From NCBI RefSeq assembly GCF_008152325.1, contig NZ_CP042243.1, forward strand, positions 2,113,026 through 2,177,025: DNA of 64,000 bases, read 5' to 3'. The stretch comes from Crassaminicella thermophila. GTDB taxonomy: Bacteria > Bacillota > Clostridia > Peptostreptococcales > Thermotaleaceae. Each line of letters begins with the position of its first letter. Positions within the stretch are counted from its first letter, which is position 1. Under the pieces are notes generated by a model. The model had not been told where the DNA came from. It did no database searches and was given only the letters and a program-made list of their open reading frames with translations. Positions 18,923 through 27,256 of this stretch are shown one piece after another. A program made the position numbers and the translations under genes.

Positions 18923-19543
18923 ATGGGCAGAAAAGGTAAAATAGATTACGAACTAAAAATTAAAGCAGTTGAAGAATATTTAAATAATGTAGGATCACAA
19001 ACATCAATTGCATCTAAATATGGTGTAACTAGAAACTCATTTAGACAATGGATTGTAAACTATCAATCAATGGGTAAAGAAGCATTAATGAATAAGTCTC
19101 ATAATAATTTCTATTCAAAAGAATTTAAAATTACTGTTATTAAAGCATATCTTGAGGGTGACAGTTCGATATATGACATTGCAAAAAAATTTAAGATTCC
19201 CTCACATACAACTGTTCTTAAGTGGATTATAAAGTATAATGGTCATGAAGAGTTAAAATCATCAGGAATAGGAGAAGATAAAGTCATGGCCAACGGACGT
19301 AAAACTAATTTTAATGAAAGAATAGAAATTGTTAAGCACTGCATTGAACATCAGAACAGCTATAGTAAAACTGCAGATAAATATAAAGTATCATATCATC
19401 AAGTCTATTCATGGACTAAAAAATATGAGGAATCTGGTGTTGAGGCATTAAAAGATAAACGTGGCAAACAGAAAAATGCAAATGAATTGTCAGAGATTGA
19501 AAAGCTTAGAGCACTAAACAAACTTCTGGAAGCTCAAAAATAA
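18923..19543 (+). CDS. IS3-family transposase OrfA (helix-turn-helix), premature end
   Basis: 206 residues from the ATG at 18923 (RBS GGAGGAG). Two or three helix-turn-helix units of IS150 type are visible (TSIASKYGVTRNSFRQWI; YDIAKKFKIPSHTTVLKWI; SKTADKYKVSYHQVYSWTKKYEE). It stops at TAA 19541-19543 in an A-rich run. In the -1 frame the expected OrfA tail continues (RQQMEIDFLKKLEEIERRRF, ending at 19608), so one extra base in the AAAAATAAAAA run probably caused an early stop. The normal IS3 slippery heptamer AAAAAAG is found in that -1 frame at 19572-19578. Confidence 0.8.
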   Translation: MGRKGKIDYELKIKAVEEYLNNVGSQTSIASKYGVTRNSFRQWIVNYQSMGKEALMNKSHNNFYSKEFKITVIKAYLEGDSSIYDIAKKFKIPSHTTVLKWIIKYNGHEELKSSGIGEDKVMANGRKTNFNERIEIVKHCIEHQNSYSKTADKYKVSYHQVYSWTKKYEESGVEALKDKRGKQKNANELSEIEKLRALNKLLEAQK

Positions 19544-19601
19544 AAAGGCAACAAATGGAGATTGATTTTTTAAAAAAGTTAGAAGAAATAGAAAGGAGGC
19601 G

Positions 19602-20496
19602 ATTTTAAGCCAAGTAAGAAATGAAACCTACTATTTAGCAATTAAAGAATTACATGATATACAGTCATATCCAATTTTTACACTATGTGAAATAGCTGGT
19701 GTTCAAAGGTCATCTTATTATAAATGGTTGAATCGTAAAGAGAGTAAAAATGAGAACTTTAACAAAAAACTTATACCTTTAATTCAAGAAGCCTATGAAG
19801 AACGAGATGGTATTCTTGGCTATCGTCAAATGACAATTAAACTAAACAGAGAGAACAATTTTAGAGTAAATCATAAGAGAATTTATCGCTTAATGACTAT
19901 TTTAGGCCTAAAGTCGGTATGTCGAAAGAAGAAGAAAAAATATATTAAGTCAACTCCTGAAGTTATAGCGGAAAACATTTTAAATAGAAACTTTAAAGCA
20001 GATAAGTTTGGTCAGAAGTGGGTTACAGATGTTACGGAATTTAAATATGGCAATAATCAAAAAGCATACTTAAGTGCAATAATTGATCTATCGGATAAAA
20101 GCGTAGTTTCTTTTGTTATTGGTAAATCTAATAACAATCCTTTAGTATTTAAAACATTTGATCTTGCACATGAGAATTATCCAGATGAAAAGCCTATTTT
20201 TCATAGTGATCGTGGATTTCAGTATACATCAAAAAATATTTCGAAAGAAGTTGGATAAATCAGAAATGATTCAGAGCATGTCCCGAGTTGGACGATGTAT
20301 TGACAACGGACCAATGGAAGCATTCTGGGGTATGCTGAAATCAGAGATGTACTATTTAAGAAAATTCTATACTTATGAAGAATTAGAAACAGCAGTAACT
20401 AATTACATTGAATACTACAATAATCACAGATATCAAAAACGTCTTGGTTGTATGACACCTTTAGAATACAGACAATACCTATGTAATGTTGCATAA
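19602..20496 (+). pseudogene. IS3-family transposase OrfB (DDE integrase), frameshifted
   Basis: The frame begins at an ATT at 19602 behind AGGAGG, a start type also used by other IS3 OrfB genes, and runs to 20258; the remainder lies in another frame (to 20496). The first part has the OrfB N-terminus (SYPIFTLCEIAGVQRSSYYK), the first Asp in WVTDVTEFKY and the second in HSDRGFQY. The second part has the Glu in GPMEAFWGMLKSE and the usual C-terminus (YYNNHRYQKRLGCMTPLEY). The frames change between about 20229 and 20245, consistent with a one-base insertion where SKNF is expected. All three DDE residues are present but split. Confidence 0.85.
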
Positions 20497-20548
20497 AAAT
20501 CACGCTAACCGTAAAGTACGATTAGCGCAATTCCTTTTTATTTTTTCC

Positions 20549-20569
20549 ACTGTCTACTTGACAGGGGCA
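20549..20569 (-). repeat. IS3 right terminal inverted repeat
   Basis: Inverse partner of 18861-18882. The hairpin just inside it (CGCTAACCGT ... ACGATTAGCG, about 20503-20528) may protect orfB mRNA or end the IS transcript. Confidence 0.7.
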
Positions 20570-20625
20570 TATTCATTCTTTTCTTGGAGTAGTTTTTGTA
20601 AATTTTTAAATTTTATTCAATAAAC

Positions 20626-20681
20626 ACTTTAAGAATTAACCGTCCCTCATTCCACTTTAAGAATTAACCGTCCCTCATTCC
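20626..20681. repeat. Two perfect 28-bp tandem repeats with REP-like core
   Basis: Units 20626-20653 and 20654-20681 are identical; each starts ACTTTAAGAATTAACCG and ends CCTCATTCC. A further partial TCATTCC follows up to the spoVR stop. The core TTAACCGTCCCTC recurs inverted at 17749-17761 on the other side of the RAYT gene. Confidence 0.85.
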
Positions 20682-20687
20682 TCATTC

Positions 20688-22064
20688 CTACTCATTTTTT
20701 AAAAATATATTTTTATTCTCATCACATATAATACGCTTTTTCAAATTGTCAACAGTCGTCCTTAATTCAATTTTTCCTCCCCAAAGTTTTGCAATGTATC
20801 TTAATGTTTCATAAGCATAAGTTAATTCTAATTCTCTGCCGTCATATTCATGTACTAATAAAAGGCTGTTGTCTTTTTTAGATACTTCCATAACCTTAAT
20901 ACAAGGGGTTGATTCCATTCCTACACTATTTGCTAAAGTATTTCTTATCACTTTCCAGCCCTTATCATCAGATATTTCCTCTATTTCATAATCTTTGCTT
21001 TTTTTACGATATTGAAAAAGATTCATCTCTCTACAAAGTTCTTTTGTAAGATATCTTCTAATAAAAGATTGATCTCTCTCAAATTTTCGAACTTCAAACA
21101 ACTTATCTTTTCCATATTTTTCTTCAATGTCTTTAAACATTTTAAATCCCATATAATAAGGATTTACAGCTCCTAAAAAAGGCCTAATTACCTGATTATG
21201 CCTATTAAGAAATTCCATATGAAGACTTTGAGGCAATTCCAATTTATTTAAAATCTTATAGTGCCAATAGCTTGCCCATCCCTCATTCATTATCTTCGTT
21301 TCAATTTGAGGAATAAAATATTGTGTCTCTTCTTTTACAATATTCAATAGATCTTTTTCCCATTCTTCTAATTTTCCATATTCTATTATAAATCCTATAA
21401 TATCTTCAGTAGGCTCTAAAGGGATTTTATCTAAATCTGGAAAAGGAATGTTCTTTTTTTCTTGTAAAGGACTTTTTATTTTTATTTCTTCGTAATATTT
21501 TTCAAGAATTCTTTTCTTTTTCTCATCATCTGATAGCTTTTTCATTCCCATCACTCTTGTTGTTTGAAATCTCAAAGCATGAGCTGCATCTAATATCCGT
21601 TCTACTCCTTCGTATCCAATGCTTGGATCTTGTATATAGCTTCTTATTCGATTTGCATGATTTTTAAACTGCTCAATAGTATCCTCTGCACAAGTTCCTT
21701 CTACAAACAATCTATTATTTTTAAAAAAATCATTGTGTCCATATACATGAGCCATAGTAAGAATCTGCAGAAGCAAAGTATTATCACGCATCAAATATCC
21801 AATACATGGATTAGAATTAATGACCATTTCATAAGGAAGTCCTTCTACATTGTATTTGTATAGCGTCTTTTTTCTTTCATATGCCTTACCATAACTCCAA
21901 TGTGGATAGTGAGAAGGCATTCCTACATAAGCTTCATAACAGATCATATCTTCATAACTACAAATTTCAAATTCTTGAGTATAACAGTCTAATCCTTCTT
22001 CCTTTACAATCTCTTCAATTTTATTATTCCACTTTTCTAGTTCCTTAATTGTGTATTCCCTCAT
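20688..22064 (-). CDS. spoVR: SpoVR family protein
   Basis: 458 residues, close to the usual length for the family. In B. subtilis SpoVR is made in the mother cell and affects the spore cortex; in enterobacteria the homologue YcgB accompanies YeaG/YeaH. Recognisable stretches are MAHVYGHNDFFKNN, MNEGWASYWHYKIL and NPYYMGFKMFKDIEE, the most conserved region of the family. Biochemical function is unknown. It is the last gene of prkA-yhbH-spoVR, 11 nt after yhbH, with its RBS (AAGGAA) inside the yhbH end. The stop abuts the REP-like tandem repeats, so no normal terminator is seen. Confidence 0.93.
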   Translation of the reverse strand: MREYTIKELEKWNNKIEEIVKEEGLDCYTQEFEICSYEDMICYEAYVGMPSHYPHWSYGKAYERKKTLYKYNVEGLPYEMVINSNPCIGYLMRDNTLLLQILTMAHVYGHNDFFKNNRLFVEGTCAEDTIEQFKNHANRIRSYIQDPSIGYEGVERILDAAHALRFQTTRVMGMKKLSDDEKKKRILEKYYEEIKIKSPLQEKKNIPFPDLDKIPLEPTEDIIGFIIEYGKLEEWEKDLLNIVKEETQYFIPQIETKIMNEGWASYWHYKILNKLELPQSLHMEFLNRHNQVIRPFLGAVNPYYMGFKMFKDIEEKYGKDKLFEVRKFERDQSFIRRYLTKELCREMNLFQYRKKSKDYEIEEISDDKGWKVIRNTLANSVGMESTPCIKVMEVSKKDNSLLLVHEYDGRELELTYAYETLRYIAKLWGGKIELRTTVDNLKKRIICDENKNIFLKNE

Positions 22065-22075
22065 ATGAAAAATTA

Positions 22076-23254
22076 TTATTCCTTAAGCCCTTCATCTTTA
22101 TCTAATAGCCTTCTAAGAGCAGGAACAATATCCTCCTTTCTTGTCATTGTAACAATTGAAAAGTTAGGATACTTTACTTTCATATTAAATTCAGCTTTAA
22201 TTGTGCTCATTCGTGTATAATATCCTGGTACAATCTCTCCATATCCAAAAAGATTACAGGTTTCACACAATTTTTTTGCTAACTCTACAGCTTTTTTGTT
22301 ATCTTCTGACCAATTGTCTCCATCACTGCAATGAAATGCATAGACATTCCATACTTCAGGATTATACCTTTCTTTAATAATTTCTAGTGCTTTTTCATAA
22401 CCACTACTAATATATGTTCCTCCTGATTCTCCCTTATGAAAGAACTCATCTTCACTTACTTCCTTTCCTACCGTTGTATGTGCCACAAATACAATCTCCA
22501 CATGAACATATTTAAGCCTTACAAACTGATATAAAAGAAAATAAAAACTTCGAGCTAAATACTTCTTTGTAAGTGTCATAGATCCTGAAGTATCCATAAT
22601 ACAAATTACCACTGCATTACTTTCCCGTCTTACATCTTGTCTAACACGATAATACCTTAGGTCGTCTTCTTTAAAAGGAAATCTTTTATTTTCTTCTTCC
22701 TCATTATTTTTACCGATCTGTTTTTGCCCTCTTTCATATGCTTTTTTCCTTTTTATTTTTTCAATAACTGATCTTTTCTTTGCAAGCCTTGGCGGAATAC
22801 CTTTTCTTTGGTATCCCAATCTTTTGAAATTTTTTTCAGATTCTATCTCACTAAACTTCTTTCTTTGCATATAAGGCAGATTTAAATCTTCAAACAAATA
22901 TTGTATTAATTCTTCAATAGTCACCTCTGTTTCATAAATATCTTCACCTTCTGTATTTCCAGCTTGCTCTTGTCCTTCCTTTATTTGATCGCTGCCAATT
23001 TTATCTCCTCTTTTTTCATTTCCTGTTCCTGAGCCAGTTCCCTTTTTATTTTTTCCATATATAAATTGATATTCTTTAATTCCCTTTATAGGAACTTTTA
23101 TCTTTTTATCTTTGCTCTGGCCAATAATACTTTCCTCAGCAATAATATTTCCTATATTTTTTTTTATAGAATCTTCTACCAATTGTCTATGTCGTCTTCT
23201 ATCCTCTGCTGCCCTATCCCTCCCCCTGCTGTCAAACTCTCTAAATATAGCCAC
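22076..23254 (-). CDS. yhbH: YhbH, DUF444/VWA-like sporulation protein
   Basis: 392 residues from a GTG start (23252-23254) behind CGGAGGTGAG. The N-terminal part is basic (DSRGRDRAAEDRRRHRQLVED); a Gly/Lys-rich linker (residues about 70-100) follows; the C-terminal half is a von Willebrand A-like domain with MIDAS sequence MDTSGSM. The family is always found with the PrkA kinase and SpoVR and is thought to form a stress or sporulation signalling unit. A striking 39-nt hairpin separates it from prkA. Confidence 0.93.
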   Translation of the reverse strand: MAIFREFDSRGRDRAAEDRRRHRQLVEDSIKKNIGNIIAEESIIGQSKDKKIKVPIKGIKEYQFIYGKNKKGTGSGTGNEKRGDKIGSDQIKEGQEQAGNTEGEDIYETEVTIEELIQYLFEDLNLPYMQRKKFSEIESEKNFKRLGYQRKGIPPRLAKKRSVIEKIKRKKAYERGQKQIGKNNEEEENKRFPFKEDDLRYYRVRQDVRRESNAVVICIMDTSGSMTLTKKYLARSFYFLLYQFVRLKYVHVEIVFVAHTTVGKEVSEDEFFHKGESGGTYISSGYEKALEIIKERYNPEVWNVYAFHCSDGDNWSEDNKKAVELAKKLCETCNLFGYGEIVPGYYTRMSTIKAEFNMKVKYPNFSIVTMTRKEDIVPALRRLLDKDEGLKE

Positions 23255-23280
23255 AATCTCACCTCCGTACTACCTATTTC

Positions 23281-23319
23281 TATAACGATCACAGGACAAA
23301 ATGTCCTGTGATCGTTATA
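23281..23319 (-). other. Perfect 18-bp hairpin between prkA and yhbH
   Basis: Arms 23281-23298 and 23302-23319 are perfectly complementary, with an AAA loop (arm starts TATAACGATCACAGG). No T run follows on the minus strand (GAAATAGG), so it is not a standard terminator. It starts 2 nt after the prkA stop and ends 26 nt before the yhbH start. RNA processing or a protein-binding palindrome are alternatives. Confidence 0.75.
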
Positions 23320-23321
23320 AT

Positions 23322-25246
23322 TTAATCTTTCCATAGATTATTTGCAGCATATTTTAAAATTACATTGCAGCAATGGTCACAATATCCATTTCTCTTCATT
23401 TCTTCTACCATAGCATTATATTTTTTATTCTGATCTTTATCTCTTACCTTTGTGCTTGTAATAACTCTACTTAATTCTCTTACAGAAGCTGTTAATTTTT
23501 TCTCGATTGCTTCTTTTAAAGGCTCATAACACTTATAATCAATCTTGCTGCCACTACGCATTAAATAAAACATATAAGAGGTAACATCTTGCCTAAAGCC
23601 TTTTGCTGCACTTTGTGTAATGCCAATTTGCTCTTCTATAGATCTTAAGAATTTTTCATCTGGTTCTAACTCTTCACCTGTACTTCTATCTTTGATTTTC
23701 GTTTTATTTACATAAGCTTCAGCATGATCCAAATAATTATTAAACAAATCTTCTGCTTGTTCATTATATCCATGTATAAAGGCTTTTGTAACCTCTTTTT
23801 CTAGCCTCTTATGGTATTCATTTTTAATAACATGCTGCAAGAAATTCAAATATTTTTTCTTTTCTTCATCGCTAATTGATAACTCTTTTACTGATTTTAC
23901 TAAAATTTCAAGTATTGCAATAGGATGAATACAGTCATGTTCTGCTTCTGCCATTGCAGTATCTAAAGCTTTCATAATAAACCTTGTAGATATTCCAGTC
24001 ATACCTTCCCTAGGAGCATCTTCTCTAAGTTCTAATATATCTATCTTTTTAGTAGTTCCTTTTTCTACAATCTCTTCTCCATTATAGATTTTTAATTTTG
24101 TCAAAGGATCTACTTTCGTAGAAGGAGCAAGTCTGGTTAAAATTGCAAACATAGATGCGACTTCTATTGTATGAGGCGCAATATGCGTACTAAACTTACT
24201 CTTCTTCAAAATTTTATTATAAATTTTCACTTCTTCATTTAATTCAAGGCAATATGGTATTTCAATTTTAACAATTCTATCTAATATAGCTTCATTTGTG
24301 TGATCTGCTTTAAATTTGTTCCATTCTGCCTCATTTGAATGAGCCAAAATAATACCATCGAAGTAAATCATTGATCCTTTACCAGGAGATGGAATACTCT
24401 TTTCCTGTGTTGCAGTAATCATTGCATGCAGATACTCAACCTCATTCTTAAATACTTCTATAAACTCAACAATTCCTCTATTTCCAACATTGAACGCTCC
24501 ATTTAAAGATAATACCCTAGGATCATCCTCTGGATATAAATCTAGTTTTGATATATCTACAGATCCTATAAGAACAGAAGTATCCTGATTATTAGGGTCA
24601 ACTGGAGGAACTACCCCTACACCTTTTCTTGATCGAATACTGAAATCTACTGTCTCTACAGGAACTTTTTCAAATTCTCCATTATATTCATTTATTAGTC
24701 TGTATCTACAGATAGGACATAAATCTCCTTCAATTTTTACATTTAGTAAATCTTCAAATTTTTTTCCCTAAGATGCTTTGGAACTAAATGGAGAGGCTCT
24801 TCTCTCATAGGACACCCTTTAATTGCATATACAGGTGGTCCCATTTCTAAAGCCTTTTTTAATACTTCCATTAAAGAAGATTTCCCTGCACCTACAGGCC
24901 CAACAAGATATAAAACTTGACGTGATTCTTCTCCTTTCATACCTGCTGCTTTGAAATATCTTACAATTTTCATTAAGCTTTTATCAATACCAAAAAAATC
25001 ATTTTTAAAAAAGTTATATCTTTTGATCACATCATTACCATATATTCTTCTAAGTCTTGGATTTTCTTCTGTATTGATTACTTCTACTCCTTTTTCTATT
25101 ATTCGTTCATACATTCTTTGATGTGCTAGCATAGCTATTGATGGGTCTTCTTTCACAATTTGAAGATAATCTAAAAAAGTGCCCTCAAAATGTTCCTTTT
25201 TTCTCTCTTCTCTATCCTTTTTAATAATTTCTGAAAAATCCATCAT
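23322..25246 (-). pseudogene. prkA: PrkA serine protein kinase / AAA+ protein, frame broken once
   Basis: Two frames add up to one PrkA of about 640 residues. The N-terminal frame (25246 to 24743) has the PrkA start (FSEIIKKDREERKKEHFEGT) and Walker A (LVGPVGAGKSSL). The second frame runs from about 24770 to 23322 and continues at once with FEDLLNVKIEGDLCPICRYR, then TQEKSIPSPGK, SNEAEW and the C-terminal kinase-like part. The switch falls in an A7 run (minus strand GGGAAAAAAATTTG, near 24765-24771): one more A, or a -1 slip on A-AAA-AAT, restores the frame. Loss of function, recoding or an assembly indel are all possible. First gene of prkA-yhbH-spoVR; RBS AAAGGGGGGG. Confidence 0.9.
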
Positions 25247-25582
25247 AATCTTTCAACCCCCCCTTTTAAACACAAACTTAATGTCATGCAAAATAATATT
25301 TTCCCCTTAATCTAAATTAAAGTAATCCTGCTTGTAATTATATCTATGTCAAGAATTACTATTTTAAAACTATAATATTTGAAATATTATATATCTATTT
25401 AACAACACCACATAATTCCTTTTATTTTCAACAAATAAACGACTAGTTCTAGGCTTTTTTCGATGAAACATTATTCTAAACGACAACAGCTTTCTACATG
25501 TTTTCAAATGATCTTTTATTATAATAGATTTGTACATATTAAAAAATTTTTAAATAAACTTTTAAATAAAGGGGAGAATAGA
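25247..25582. other. Divergent intergenic region between prkA and the KTSC gene
   Basis: About 335 AT-rich bases. A TATAAT (25520 region, plus strand) may serve the KTSC gene. On the minus strand a TTGACA near 25347-25352 has no matching -10. I see no gene or structured RNA. Confidence 0.4.
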
Positions 25583-25795
25583 ATGACAAAAGTAAAGGTA
25601 CATTCAACCAATATTGAATCTGTAGGTTATGATCCTACGAATCAAATATTAGAAATAAAATTTATTTCTGGTGAAACCTATCTACATCATGGTGTTCCCC
25701 AATCAGTTTTTGATAGTTTAATAAATGCAGATAATCTTGGATACTATCTTAACTATTATATTCGCAACGCATATCCATATAAAAAAGTTAATTAA
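25583..25795 (+). CDS. KTSC domain protein
   Basis: 70 residues from the ATG at 25583 behind GGGGAG. The sequence follows the KTSC pattern: S-x-N-I-x-S-V-G-Y-D (STNIESVGYD), ILEIKFISGETYLHHGVP, then FDSLINADNLGYYLNYYIRNAYPYKKV. Such domains occur alone in many bacteria and phages, and some are linked to nucleic-acid metabolism, but the function of the single-domain protein is unknown. The usual His/Tyr before GVP is present (YLHHGVP). It is monocistronic with its own terminator. Confidence 0.85.
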   Translation: MTKVKVHSTNIESVGYDPTNQILEIKFISGETYLHHGVPQSVFDSLINADNLGYYLNYYIRNAYPYKKVN

Positions 25796-25806
25796 TTTAA
25801 ATTAAT

Positions 25807-25836
25807 AAAACAGGGTTAAAAATTTAACCCTGTTTT
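25807..25836 (+). terminator. Terminator of the KTSC gene
   Basis: AAAACAGGGTTAAA / TTTAACCCTGTTTT with a 2-nt loop, followed by GTTATTTT. Confidence 0.9.
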
Positions 25837-25878
25837 GTTATTTTACTAATATTCATACAAATCCTTAATCATTTAGTA

Positions 25879-25906
25879 ACATATTTTTTCTTTTTTGCAT
25901 ACTTTA
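25879..25906 (+). promoter_or_regulatory. Candidate sigma-K promoter for microproteins 1 and 2
   Basis: AC (25879-25880), 17-bp spacer, CATACTTTA (25898-25906): an exact fit to AC-N17-CATANNNTA. The same GTAAC-N17-CATANTTTA layout occurs before microprotein 3. Confidence 0.55.
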
Positions 25907-25981
25907 TATTAAGCACAGGACAAGAAATGAAAATATAATAAAACCATGAAATCAACATAATAAATAAGGAGGCATAAAAAA

Positions 25982-26080
25982 ATGACTGATTGTAATTATT
26001 TTGATAAAGACAATTTATTATTCTTCTTTTTACTTTTAGTAGTATTGTTCTGCTGCCCATACTACTACGGTAGATGCTGA
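25982..26080 (+). CDS. Hydrophobic microprotein 1 (32 residues)
   Basis: ATG behind AAGGAGG. The product begins MTDCNYFDKDN, has the helix LLFFFLLLVVLFC and ends CPYYYGRC. It shares the LLFFFLLLxxxFC core with two following ORFs, each with its own RBS, which shows a real paralogous family too short for normal gene calling. The Cys/Tyr-rich tail and the sigma-K-like promoter point to a spore-layer or mother-cell membrane role; no function is known to me. Confidence 0.75.
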   Translation: MTDCNYFDKDNLLFFFLLLVVLFCCPYYYGRC

Positions 26081-26159
26081 TAAATTATAAAACAGTTACA
26101 ATTTCTTATAAAACTTAAAAATATACCTATGCAATCAGGAATAAAAAGGGGGTATAAAA

Positions 26160-26267
26160 ATGACTGATCAACAATACTACAATGATTGTTGTGATAGTAG
26201 CTTACTATTTTTCTTCTTGTTATTAGTCGTATTATTCTGCTACCCTTATTTCTATAGTTGCTATTAA
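26160..26267 (+). CDS. Hydrophobic microprotein 2 (35 residues)
   Basis: ATG behind AAGGGGG. Begins MTDQQYYNDCCDSS, core LLFFFLLLVVLFC, tail YPYFYSCY. Closest to microprotein 1 (MTD start, DN/DS before the helix, C-x-P-Y-x-Y after it). No terminator separates it from microprotein 1, so the two are probably co-transcribed. Confidence 0.75.
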   Translation: MTDQQYYNDCCDSSLLFFFLLLVVLFCYPYFYSCY

Positions 26268-26269
26268 AA

Positions 26270-26305
26270 AAAACAGAATTGGGTTAATTAACCCAATTCT
26301 GTTTT
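26270..26305 (+). terminator. Terminator after microprotein 2
   Basis: Perfect 36-nt palindrome (AAAACAGAATTGGGTTAA and its complement), directly after the stop codon. Confidence 0.85.
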
Positions 26306-26363
26306 CATATTAATATACTTTATTATTTTTAGTACTAGTTTATTTTCTTAGTTCAGGTAAGTA

Positions 26364-26391
26364 ACATATACCTTACGAAAAGCATATTTTA
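26364..26391 (+). promoter_or_regulatory. Candidate sigma-K promoter for microprotein 3
   Basis: AC (26364-26365), 17-bp spacer, CATATTTTA (26383-26391), 39 nt before the start codon. Confidence 0.55.
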
Positions 26392-26430
26392 TATTATATG
26401 CATAACAAAATACTGTTGGAGGTGTATATA

Positions 26431-26556
26431 ATGGCTGAAAAATCAGGTTTCGGATTCTTTAAAGATAATGATACCTTATTATTTTTCTTTTTGTTATTAA
26501 TCATAATATTTTGTCTTCCTCTTTTTGGTGACTTTTTTGGAACATGTGAAGAATAA
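26431..26556 (+). CDS. Hydrophobic microprotein 3 (41 residues)
   Basis: ATG behind GGAGGTG. Begins MAEKSGFGFFKDNDT, core LLFFFLLLIIIFC, tail LPLFGDFFGTCEE. The same position of Asp/Asn before the helix and Cys-x-Pro after it as in microproteins 1 and 2, but with an acidic tail and its own promoter and terminator. Confidence 0.75.
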   Translation: MAEKSGFGFFKDNDTLLFFFLLLIIIFCLPLFGDFFGTCEE

Positions 26557-26559
26557 AAG

Positions 26560-26585
26560 AGAATTGGGATACTTATCCCAATTCT
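26560..26585. terminator. Hairpin between microprotein 3 and the convergent 106-residue gene
   Basis: AGAATTGGGATA / TATCCCAATTCT, 2-nt loop. The T-rich tail is on the minus-strand side (CTCTTTTATTC). Its stem core AATTGGG repeats that of the terminator at 26270-26305. Confidence 0.7.
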
Positions 26586-26613
26586 ATACATATCTAATTT
26601 ACTTCTAATTATA

Positions 26614-26934
26614 TTAATAGCAACTATTTATTTTGTTTCTTGTATACTCTTTAAAGAATATATATCTTTTATCAGCTATTTCTAACTTTTTAAGCACATT
26701 ATTTAATAGTTTTTGAGCATCTTCAATATCATATTTCAGATGATTCAACTCATCGCTATTTGTTTCACCAAAAATGGAATTCTTCATATCTGTAATCCTT
26801 TCTCTTATACAAGCTACATCCTTCGTTATATCCCTAAGTTCCTGCTTTAGATAATCATCCGTTGAATCAATTCCCATAGTATTTATCATATCGATCACAC
26901 ACTTATAACATTCTTGATCTTTTACTTCATTCAT
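26614..26934 (-). CDS. Hypothetical coiled-coil protein
   Basis: 106 residues from the ATG at 26934, chosen because GGGG lies 8 nt upstream; a GTG four codons earlier overlaps the RBS. The protein starts MNEVKDQECYKCVIDMINTMG, where a CYKC pair could bind metal or form a disulfide. The rest is highly charged and helical (ELRDITKDVACIRERI; DIEDAQKLLNNVLKKLE), consistent with a short coiled coil. No family recognised. It lies among small sporulation-like genes but on the opposite strand. Confidence 0.65.
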   Translation of the reverse strand: MNEVKDQECYKCVIDMINTMGIDSTDDYLKQELRDITKDVACIRERITDMKNSIFGETNSDELNHLKYDIEDAQKLLNNVLKKLEIADKRYIFFKEYTRNKINSCY

Positions 26935-27240
26935 TATGTTCCCCACTCCCGTCTAATAGTATGATGTAAACCAACCTATTTATTATATATTTCTATTAAA
27001 TTCATTATTTTCCTTTTCAATCACACCATATATTCGATGATTTATACGATTAGAAAAATTGCTGCATAAAATCAACGAACATATCAGTGTATTCGAACAA
27101 TTAAATATAAATATCGATAGCATAATCGACGGTAAATTCATTCCCTCTGCATAATGATTTACCATTTTTTATTACACCTAATTTCATATTTGTAATACTC
27201 ACAATTTATTAGTTTTGGAATATAATATAGTACAACTTAT
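26935..27240. other. Intergenic region with possible gene remnant
   Basis: No convincing gene. On the plus strand about 27041-27154 an open stretch ends with protein-like residues (KINEHISVFEQLNINIDSII) but lacks a credible start and RBS. A minus-strand frame of 60 codons overlaps it and also lacks an RBS. Near 27199-27225 AC-N16-AATATAATA resembles a weak sigma-K promoter for the next gene. Confidence 0.35.
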
Positions 27241-27256
27241 GAAAGGAGTATTTTAA

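Larger units (their letters stand above)
18861..20569 (+). mobile_element. IS3-family insertion sequence (IS150-like), decayed
   Basis: About 1.7 kb bounded by imperfect inverted repeats: left TGCTCCCCTTGAAGTGGACAGT (18861-18882) and right, as reverse complement, TGCCCCTGTCAAGTAGACAGT (20549-20569). Both ends begin TG, as is usual for IS3. It holds orfA and orfB with a DDE integrase core. No clear 3-4 bp target duplication is visible. Two frame breaks make it unlikely to be autonomous. It lies 24 nt upstream of the RAYT start, in opposite orientation. Confidence 0.85.

Noticed and set aside
20586..20597. Duplicated RAYT 5' end to the right of the IS
   Set aside because: GGAGTAGTTTTT matches the RAYT RBS region in inverse orientation, but nothing resembling the gene follows, so 12 bp may be chance.
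26983..27165. 60-codon minus-strand frame
   Set aside because: No RBS or recognisable motif; it overlaps a plus-strand stretch that looks at least as protein-like.
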